A stretch of DNA of 19,083 nt, from positions 1 to 19,083 of the forward strand of contig JBBUBW010000006.1 in NCBI GenBank assembly GCA_038058095.1. The letters are read 5' to 3'. Origin of the DNA: VMFW01 sp038058095 (GTDB lineage Bacteria; Patescibacteriota; Minisyncoccia; UBA6257; 2-01-FULL-56-20). This document shows positions 13,723 to 19,083 of this stretch, one piece after another. Numbering within the stretch: position 1 is the stretch's first letter; the number at the start of each line of letters is the position of its first letter. Below the pieces are notes generated by a model. It was not told where the DNA came from and searched no databases. It saw only the letters and a list, made by a program, of their open reading frames with translations. The translations under genes were made by a program, and so were the position numbers.

Positions 13723-15159
13723 CTAAAACTGGAAGTAAATAAACCTTGGTCCCTGTTGCACGCCCAAAACCATCAGTATTAGAACTATAACGTATGCGAA
13801 AGCCATCTGATAGTACCAAGGAAGACTAGCTAAACGCTTCGAAAGCGACTTCTTAGATTCGAATGCATCGAAAATAACGAGCGTGACGATTAAAAAGACA
13901 GCAAAAAAAATATCCATCCTGGAAAGAATAGAATAATCTAATCTCCCAAAATTTACGAAGATATTTTTGGTGATGGTAAAAGCGGTGTGTATCGAATCTG
14001 CGCGAAAGAAAATCCAGGCGAAAGAAACGAGGTTAAAGGTAAAAAATATTTTCCATAGCTTTACGAGAAAAGGAAAACGTGAAAATCCTATCGCGCTGGC
14101 GATGCGCGCTCGGAAAGATTGCGTGGTAGTCCCAATAACAATATAAAAACCGAAAAGGGAACCCATCAGAATATAAGTCCATCCCGCACCATGCCATAGA
14201 CCGACAACAAAAAAAGTGATAAGTATGCCTAGATACACCCCCGCTTTTTTCGAGTATTTGGAAATAGTAAACGCTAAAGGATAGTAAAAATAATCCCGAA
14301 ACCAAGTCGAAAGGGATATGTGCCAGCGACGCCAAAATTCCGCTATTGTTTTAGAAAAATAGGGCTGTCTAAAATTATCCGGTATCTGATACCCAAGCAC
14401 TTTTGCCGAACCAATCGCAATATCGGTATAACCTGAAAAATCGCAATATAGTTGAAACGCAAAAAAGTAGGTCGCAAGCAAAAGTGTCGCCCCAGAAAGT
14501 CCAGCCGGAGAATAGTACGCTGTGTTGACTAAAAAACTTAAACTGTCTGCAATCACCACTTTCTTAATTAGGCCCACTCCTATTAGAAACAAGCCCCCCC
14601 TGATATTTTCACCTTTCCACTCTTTTTTCTCGTGAAGCTGGGGAATGATGCTCGATGGTATTAAAATCGGTCCAGAAATAAGATGGGGAAAGAACGAAAC
14701 AAAAGCCGCGTATTTTCCGAGGTTCTTTTCAGGCGGCAATTTCCTGCGATAGATATCAATCATATATGCCGTTGACTGGAAAATATAAAAGGAAATACCT
14801 ATAGGAAGAATAATATTAAAGATGAGTGGGGGGGTCGAAATTGAAAAAAGGCCCCAAAGTGAAACTGAGATAAAATCAAAATATTTAAAAAAAATAAGCG
14901 CGCCCAGATTCACCACAATGCCAGCCACGAGAATCATCTTCCGCTTGCTCGTTTCCACAAATTTCTCCATCCAAAGCGCTAATATCCAATCAATAAACGT
15001 GACGGCAAAAAGAAGTAAGCCGTATGCTGGCTTCCAGCTCATATAAAAAAAATAACTGCCTGCGAGAACTATCACCCAGCGAAACCGCAAGGAGGTCATA
15101 AAATAGATTCCGACGACAGTGGGGAAAAAAATAAGATAAGAAATTGAATTAAAAACCAT
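13723..15159 (-). CDS. MBOAT-family O-acyltransferase (AlgI/DltB/PatA-like)
   Basis: This 478-residue multi-pass protein shows the membrane-bound O-acyltransferase pattern: SYFFYMSWKPAY (35-46), LPIGISFYIFQSTAYMIDIYR (118-138), SFFPHLISGPI (155-165), FQLYCDFSGYTDIAIGSAKVLGY (235-257), EFWRRWHISLSTWFRDYFYYPL (274-295) and the catalytic LWHGAGW (321-327) with H323. MBOAT partners such as AlgI and DltB pass an acyl group from a cytoplasmic thioester through the membrane to an SGNH-fold protein that acylates a glycan. The upstream SGNH gene (6 bp away) is that expected partner. The donor could be acetyl-CoA, as for alginate, or the carrier-protein thioester made by the convergent operon, as DltB uses D-Ala-DltC. 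The second option is inference from the neighbouring genes. Confidence 0.92.
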   Translation of the reverse strand: MVFNSISYLIFFPTVVGIYFMTSLRFRWVIVLAGSYFFYMSWKPAYGLLLFAVTFIDWILALWMEKFVETSKRKMILVAGIVVNLGALIFFKYFDFISVSLWGLFSISTPPLIFNIILPIGISFYIFQSTAYMIDIYRRKLPPEKNLGKYAAFVSFFPHLISGPILIPSSIIPQLHEKKEWKGENIRGGLFLIGVGLIKKVVIADSLSFLVNTAYYSPAGLSGATLLLATYFFAFQLYCDFSGYTDIAIGSAKVLGYQIPDNFRQPYFSKTIAEFWRRWHISLSTWFRDYFYYPLAFTISKYSKKAGVYLGILITFFVVGLWHGAGWTYILMGSLFGFYIVIGTTTQSFRARIASAIGFSRFPFLVKLWKIFFTFNLVSFAWIFFRADSIHTAFTITKNIFVNFGRLDYSILSRMDIFFAVFLIVTLVIFDAFESKKSLSKRLASLPWYYQMAFAYVIVLILMVLGVQQGPRFIYFQF

Positions 15160-15165
15160 GGATTT

Positions 15166-16506
15166 TTAGAAAATTTTTGTTTTCAAGAAATTTGCGATGC
15201 GAAGTGCAATTTCTCGAGACCATGCTCCGGAGTAGTGAAGTCCATCAATATATAAAGGTTCTTTCACTCCTTTTTGTATATCAGCAAGATATAGAAAATT
15301 ATTACCCATGGAGTGATCAGCTACATATTTTGCCATGTATGGATACCCCAGGGAAGCGTCAGGACCTATCGAGGCTTTTTTAAACAGATCAAGATCTGGA
15401 TTATATTCATAGCTGGGAATGGGTTGCCAAACAAAAAATACTTGTACTCCAAATGCCAATGAGGTTGCCTCAATAAGTTTTTTATTCGCTATAAAACGTT
15501 GTATAGCCTCGTTAATATTTGTCGTATCTTTCTCTGTGGGGACATATGAAATTGTCGACGTTGACCAAGTGTTTTTTGTCGCCAAGAAAGATTTTATCCA
15601 TGAGACAACAGGAAGACTGCTAAGAATTCTAGAATACGTATTTCCACTAAAAAACGATTCAATATCCTGTGTAAATTGCGGCCGTTCGCCAAGCGTGCCA
15701 ACATCAAACTCGGTTTGACCGCCTATAAAGACGGCGACATTCGGTATATTTCCGGAAACAAGTAGCTTATCATACAGAGCTCTTTCCTGCGAAGAATAAA
15801 AGAATCCCCTTCCGAAATTATATACCGCCACATTCTTTCCTGAACCAGTTTGTAAAAACTCTTGAAGGTAAGACGCAATTGTTTGTTCATCCGGAACTCC
15901 ATAGTTAAATACCGCCGAATTACCGAATATAAATATATTGAAATTAGCTTTCTTCAAAGGCCACGATTCTTGATTTTTAACATGACGGAAACCACTTTCA
16001 TCGACATTTACATATGTCCCGTGATAAGGACCCTCTTTGATCGTTGTGAACGGTTCGTAAAGAAATCCACGTGACCACGTCTCTTTCATCAGTTCTGCGT
16101 ACTGGGCTCTTGTAAACCCCGGATATAGACTCAAAGGAGAAACTCCATACTTTTCCGCAACTGGATTTATTCCTCCAAGTGACGCCCGCACCACGGAAAC
16201 AGCGTATAAAGCTACATTCATAAAAACAAATCCCACGAGAAACGCCACAATTACTGCCGAAGCATTCTTAAACCACACAATTAAAAGTGTCTCCGTCAGC
16301 TTTTTTCTAAGAAAGATAAAGCAAAGACCGAGAGCGATACTGACGGATTCAAATATCCAAATTATAACAAGATTTTTAATTTCAACTATCGGACGCGGAA
16401 CTGGTCGAAATAAGTAACCGATCGTCCATTGATTGAGTACTATTCCGCTCGCGATTAAAAATAATCCAAATAATAAAAAACCTCTCTTTTTATAGTCGAT
16501 TCCCAT
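15166..16506 (-). CDS. Membrane-anchored SGNH-fold protein, probable MBOAT partner
   Basis: Numbered from ATG 16506 (446 aa; a TTG at 16515 is less likely). Three hydrophobic stretches (about 9-28, 44-66 and 82-106) anchor the N-terminus. The remainder is an extracytoplasmic SGNH domain: IFGNSAVFNYG (191-201 approx., nucleophile S197), VYNFGRGF with N230 and G232, FIGGQTEFD (260-268) in the place of the GxND block, and YIDGLHYSG (419-427) with the Asp-x-x-His pair D421/H424. The acid-histidine pair and serine are therefore complete. Such proteins (AlgX/AlgJ, DltD, PatB types) accept an acyl group from an MBOAT and place it on an outer glycan. The MBOAT gene follows after six bases in the same operon. 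Confidence 0.85.
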   Translation of the reverse strand: MGIDYKKRGFLLFGLFLIASGIVLNQWTIGYLFRPVPRPIVEIKNLVIIWIFESVSIALGLCFIFLRKKLTETLLIVWFKNASAVIVAFLVGFVFMNVALYAVSVVRASLGGINPVAEKYGVSPLSLYPGFTRAQYAELMKETWSRGFLYEPFTTIKEGPYHGTYVNVDESGFRHVKNQESWPLKKANFNIFIFGNSAVFNYGVPDEQTIASYLQEFLQTGSGKNVAVYNFGRGFFYSSQERALYDKLLVSGNIPNVAVFIGGQTEFDVGTLGERPQFTQDIESFFSGNTYSRILSSLPVVSWIKSFLATKNTWSTSTISYVPTEKDTTNINEAIQRFIANKKLIEATSLAFGVQVFFVWQPIPSYEYNPDLDLFKKASIGPDASLGYPYMAKYVADHSMGNNFLYLADIQKGVKEPLYIDGLHYSGAWSREIALRIANFLKTKIF

Positions 16507-16539
16507 TGGTCTCAAGAAAACAATATCGCATTACGACAT

Positions 16540-16545
16540 AGTATA
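16540..16545 (-). promoter_or_regulatory. Possible -10 box for the SGNH-MBOAT operon
   Basis: On the minus strand TATACT (16545 to 16540) is a good -10 box, 33 bases before the ATG at 16506. No clear -35 box is present, only AT-rich sequence. This operon would carry a real 5' leader, unlike most others here. Confidence 0.3.
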
Positions 16546-16599
16546 ATTGAATTTAGCAATTTATTTATATCACGTGACTCCAGAGTACGCAAACCATCG

Positions 16600-16628
16600 T
16601 TGTTTTTTTTGACTCGGGGGAGTATACT
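16600..16628 (+). promoter_or_regulatory. Promoter for the GT2/GT-C gene pair
   Basis: A -35 box TTGTTT (16600-16605), a 17-bp spacer and a -10 box TATACT (16623-16628) precede the GT2 gene. Transcription should start near 16635, leaving a leader of about 50 bases that contains an 8-codon frame ending one base before the gene. TTGACT at 16609 lacks a -10 at the right distance. Confidence 0.45.
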
Positions 16629-16658
16629 AAAAACTATCTACGCACCGTTTAAGGTCGA

Positions 16659-16685
16659 ATGGCTATGGCTAGACACTCCCTATAA
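16659..16685 (+). other. 8-codon leader ORF ending next to GT2 start
   Basis: ATG at 16659 encodes MAMARHSL and stops with TAA at 16683-16685, one base before the ATG of the GT2 gene at 16687. This arrangement would favour re-initiation on the GT2 gene. It may be chance; it is listed because similar frames precede two other genes in the window. Confidence 0.3.
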
Positions 16686-16686
16686 C

Positions 16687-17421
16687 ATGTTTGACGGAAA
16701 AAAAATCATTGTGGTTATGCCGGCGTACAATGCCGCTAAAAAAATAACCTCTGTATTTAAAAGGATCCCCAAAGAAATTTGGAGTAGTGATTTTTTTGTC
16801 ATTATCGTAAACGACGGAAGCACAGATGAGACCCGTGAGAAAATTTTGGAAATAAAATCTCGTTGGAGTAATAGGATTTCGGTGATTGATAAACCTAAGA
16901 ATGAAGGATACGCGCGCGCTCAAAAAGATGGATTTGAAGAGGCCTTGCGCCGTGGCGCGGATATTGTGATTCTACTTCATTCCGACGGCCAATATGCTCC
17001 CGAAGTACTTCCAGAACTTCTTCGGCCGTTTAAAGAAGGAATAGACATTGTGCAAGGGTCTCGTATGGTTAACAAGCGCAGTGCCTTAAAGGGCGGAATG
17101 CCGTTCTACAAATTTATAGCGAACATAGTTCTAAGCAGTCTCGAAAATTTAGTGTTTCACTTGAACTTCGCTGAGTACCACTCGGGCTATATGCTTTATT
17201 CCAGGAAAGCACTAGAGACAATTCCCTTCAAGAGATTATCCGACACATTTCACTTCGATGGAGAAATGCTTTTAGTCGGCGCGAAAAAAGGATTACGGGT
17301 TAAGGAAATTGCCATCCCCACCTTGTATGCCGATGAAGTAAGCCACCTAAAACCTATTCAGTATGGCTTAAACGTCATTAAGATTATGATCAGATATCTT
17401 TTTGGGAAGTATAATTTTTGA
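16687..17421 (+). CDS. GT2 glycosyltransferase (polyprenyl-phosphate sugar synthase-like)
   Basis: From ATG 16687 the protein is 244 residues and begins MFDGKKIIVVMPAYNAAKK, the usual start of the GT2 fold. VNDGSTD (41-47) binds the nucleotide, HSDGQY (98-103) carries the DxD-type metal-binding D100, and FHFDGEMLLVGAKKGLRVKEI is the acceptor-side region with the catalytic acidic residues. No C-terminal membrane helices are present, as in DPM1-type dolichyl-phosphate mannose synthases. A likely role is to make a polyprenyl-phosphate sugar on the inner membrane face, to be used by the GT-C enzyme encoded 12 bp downstream. An upstream TTG extension (16600) is rejected because it overlaps the promoter and precedes the conserved start. 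Confidence 0.87.
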   Translation: MFDGKKIIVVMPAYNAAKKITSVFKRIPKEIWSSDFFVIIVNDGSTDETREKILEIKSRWSNRISVIDKPKNEGYARAQKDGFEEALRRGADIVILLHSDGQYAPEVLPELLRPFKEGIDIVQGSRMVNKRSALKGGMPFYKFIANIVLSSLENLVFHLNFAEYHSGYMLYSRKALETIPFKRLSDTFHFDGEMLLVGAKKGLRVKEIAIPTLYADEVSHLKPIQYGLNVIKIMIRYLFGKYNF

Positions 17422-17427
17422 TATAAG
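17422..17427 (+). promoter_or_regulatory. Possible internal leaderless -10 box before GT-C gene
   Basis: TATAAG (17422-17427) directly follows the GT2 stop codon and ends six bases before the ATG at 17434, the same distance as in the clear leaderless promoters. The -35 region is poor (TTTTTG at 17399-17404). Confidence 0.35.
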
Positions 17428-17433
17428 TCTTTA

Positions 17434-18939
17434 ATGGCAAAACTTCAAGCGCCAAAAGTGATCTTTATGGGGGTAGTAGTTATTTTAATGGCTATCACGA
17501 TTGCTTTTGGTTACACCGGTTATGCTCTGCACGGTTTTCTGGACTCCATATTTTTTATGCCTCCGGCCGTGAGTTTAGCCGTTGGTCAAGGATTTAATAA
17601 TCCGGTAACCGACCTGCGCTCTTCTTGGGGAGACCCCACGGGACAGGAAAGATATTTATACTTTCCGCCGCTTTTTCCACTTGTAATCAGCGCTTTTATC
17701 TCGCGGGCGGTATCACTCCCTCCGCCGCAGCAAGCGCTGTTCGCTAGTGGAATTTTAGTTGCGCTCACGATTCTTCTCTTATCTTTTGTTTTCTATAAAA
17801 TTGCAACCTTGCATGGAAGAAAATTTAACCTTTTTAGCGCCGTGCTCATTTCCACGATTCTCATTATTATACTGCGTTCGTCTTGGATTTTTATGGCTAG
17901 ACCCGAGACGCTTGAAAACCTTCTTCTTGTTGCGGGATTTCTCACGGCATTTTTTGCTCGCCGAGTGCGACAAATTATTTTCAGTTTTGCCATTATCCTC
18001 GGACTGATGGCGGCCACCCATCCCTTCGGAGTGTTTTTCTTCGCTTCTTTTGCCGGATTATTTTTCTCATTTTTTTACGACGGATGGCGGCGGGTTATTA
18101 CTTATCTTGCTTCCACGTACCTTTCAGCGTCTGTTGTTTTTATTTTGGTAATGCAGTTCTCGCCATACAGCGTAAGCGAGACAATTACTGGAGTGCTGCG
18201 GCACGCCTCAATTGAAACTCAAAGGATAAGCTTCGACCGAGTCGCGGCTTTCGTTGGTAGTCCCTACGCTATTTTGTATGGTATAGCGGTGCTTTTGATT
18301 GCGGCTTTTTGTACCCACTTTTATCTTCGTTATCGCACTCAAATCAAGACGCCTTCTCTTTTTGTGCTTTTTTCCATAGTGATTGGGAGTCTTGTGGTGT
18401 ATTTTGCTGTCATGGGAGTGAAAACTTACTACGCCTCCCTATTCTCTATGCTTATTTTTTCCATGCTCGTTTATTACCTTATCCACGTTGTAAACCACCG
18501 GCTTATAAAACAAGCGACATTATTTTTTCTTATCATTTTCGCGGTTCTTTCTATAAAACCCATCCTCGTCTTCCCGTCTTTTTTGCAAAAAGGTGTTTCA
18601 ATCACAGAAGCGCGCGAAGCATTCGCGCCGGTTGCCGCGCGTTATCCGGGAACCGATATTTTTATCGCGGCCCATTTGTGGGTTTTATCCGAGGATTACG
18701 AACGGATGCATTACATTGGAGACCTAACGCCAGAACAGAAAGCCCGTCGGCCGCTTATTCTTGTTCTTGACCAAACCTATAGTTATGGGAACTATAGCCC
18801 AACAGCAGCGCCGCTCCCTGAAGTGGAAGGATGCCCACTCCAAGAAAATCATTTTGTTGGCGAAGTTCCTGAATTCTTTGGTTACAAAGTCTCGAGCGCG
18901 ATGCCTGGTTACGGCTTCGCGGTGTATATTTGTAAGTGA
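17434..18939 (+). CDS. Multi-pass GT-C (GT39/ArnT-like) glycosyltransferase
   Basis: The 501-residue protein is an integral membrane protein with about ten hydrophobic segments (first at about 8-30). The first outer loop has FLDSIFFMPPA (35-45) with D37 in the place of the catalytic acidic residue of GT-C enzymes. WGDPTGQERYLYFPPLFPLVISAF and later ARPETLENLLLVAG and ATHPFG follow the layout of GT39/ArnT-type transferases. These enzymes use a polyprenyl-phosphate sugar at the outer membrane face to glycosylate lipids, proteins or glycans. The C-terminal 100 residues (about 395-501) form a soluble domain ending with several cysteines. The upstream GT2 gene is the natural donor supplier. Acceptor and sugar are unknown. 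A weak terminator follows. Confidence 0.8.
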   Translation: MAKLQAPKVIFMGVVVILMAITIAFGYTGYALHGFLDSIFFMPPAVSLAVGQGFNNPVTDLRSSWGDPTGQERYLYFPPLFPLVISAFISRAVSLPPPQQALFASGILVALTILLLSFVFYKIATLHGRKFNLFSAVLISTILIIILRSSWIFMARPETLENLLLVAGFLTAFFARRVRQIIFSFAIILGLMAATHPFGVFFFASFAGLFFSFFYDGWRRVITYLASTYLSASVVFILVMQFSPYSVSETITGVLRHASIETQRISFDRVAAFVGSPYAILYGIAVLLIAAFCTHFYLRYRTQIKTPSLFVLFSIVIGSLVVYFAVMGVKTYYASLFSMLIFSMLVYYLIHVVNHRLIKQATLFFLIIFAVLSIKPILVFPSFLQKGVSITEAREAFAPVAARYPGTDIFIAAHLWVLSEDYERMHYIGDLTPEQKARRPLILVLDQTYSYGNYSPTAAPLPEVEGCPLQENHFVGEVPEFFGYKVSSAMPGYGFAVYICK

Positions 18940-18974
18940 AACGAAGGAGCGGGCGTTATAAAGAATAAATAAGT

Positions 18975-18992
18975 CACTCGCACGGGTGTTTT
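18975..18992 (+). terminator. Weak intrinsic terminator after GT-C gene
   Basis: CACTC (18975-18979) and GGGTG (18984-18988) form a five-base-pair stem including one G-U pair, with loop GCAC, followed directly by TTTT. It lies 36 bases after the GT-C stop codon. The short stem and short T-run make it weak. Confidence 0.4.
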
Positions 18993-19020
18993 AGGCATAC
19001 TCATATGGCGGGTTGACCTT

Positions 19021-19082
19021 TTGATAATTGACCCGGACCCCATATATTAGACACAAAGGTCGATAAGCAATATCCTTTGTGT
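19021..19082 (+). promoter_or_regulatory. Possible promoter and 5'-terminal hairpin at window edge
   Basis: TTGATA (19021-19026), a 16-bp spacer and TATATT (19043-19048) could be a promoter. Just downstream ACACAAAGG (19051-19059) pairs perfectly with CCTTTGTGT (19074-19082) around a 14-base loop, so the transcript would start with a hairpin. The window ends here, so neither the role nor a following gene can be judged. Confidence 0.3.
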
Positions 19083-19083
19083 T

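Noticed and set aside
16507..16515. TTG at 16515 as start of the SGNH gene
   Set aside because: An ATG three codons later is a more usual start; the difference is three residues.
16600..16686. TTG at 16600 as start of the GT2 gene
   Set aside because: The extra 29 residues precede the conserved GT2 start, overlap the promoter boxes, and are not needed; ATG 16687 directly precedes the KKIIVVMPAYN strand.
18309..18770. 153-codon frame inside the GT-C gene
   Set aside because: It is an out-of-frame shadow of a clear membrane glycosyltransferase, with a cysteine/serine/histidine-rich composition typical of spurious frames.

Overview
The window is a surface-polysaccharide locus that looks like it comes from a Candidate Phyla Radiation (Patescibacteria/Parcubacteria-type) bacterium. 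That assignment is an inference. It rests on a short UDP-glucose dehydrogenase-like enzyme without its C-terminal domain, small compact genes with almost no Shine-Dalgarno sequences, promoters whose -10 box lies only 6-8 nt before the start codon (leaderless mRNAs), and gene families that recur in such genomes. TGA is used as a normal stop (for example at 7528-7530 and 17419-17421), so the code is standard. I saw no rRNA, tRNA, CRISPR array, insertion sequence or phage gene.

Layout. (1) 66-4237, plus strand: a leaderless promoter, a 64-aa membrane microprotein with a 'YIDPGAGS' motif, a sulfatase/alkaline-phosphatase-fold enzyme, a two-domain methyltransferase whose N-terminal half carries a kinase-like catalytic loop, and a GT10 fucosyltransferase-like enzyme. 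(2) 4244-6662, plus: a strong promoter, a 10-codon leader ORF, a three-part sugar C-methyltransferase (NovU/TylCIII type) and a CgeB-like glycosyltransferase. (3) 6690-8237, plus: a leaderless promoter, the short UDP-sugar dehydrogenase, and a YdcF/DUF218-like protein joined to it by an ATGA overlap. (4) 8323-9372, plus: an extended-SDR sugar epimerase/dehydratase. (5) 9373-9561: a gene-free stretch between converging genes with two related GC-rich hairpins. (6) 9562-9951, minus: a four-helix EamA/SMR-type transporter. (7) 10023-13612, plus: an operator-like palindrome and a near-consensus promoter, then acpS, an FkbH-like glyceryl-ACP synthase, an acyl carrier protein, a MaoC-type hydratase and a ketoreductase-like SDR, all tightly packed. 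(8) 13723-16506, minus: an SGNH-fold membrane-anchored protein and an MBOAT acyltransferase. (9) 16600-18939, plus: a GT2 polyprenyl-phosphate-type glycosyltransferase and a multi-pass GT-C glycosyltransferase.

How they may work together. Genes in blocks 1-4 and 9 can make, oxidise, methylate and polymerise or transfer sugars. Blocks 7 and 8 together resemble a Dlt system rebuilt with different parts. FkbH would load a carrier protein with glyceroyl from 1,3-bisphosphoglycerate, in the place of DltA. AcpS would arm the carrier, MaoC and the SDR may tailor the acyl group, the MBOAT would carry the acyl group across the membrane (DltB-like), and the SGNH protein would place it on an outer glycan (DltD/AlgX-like). 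This acyl-decoration hypothesis is the most interesting reading of the window. It is inference from family identity and gene order.
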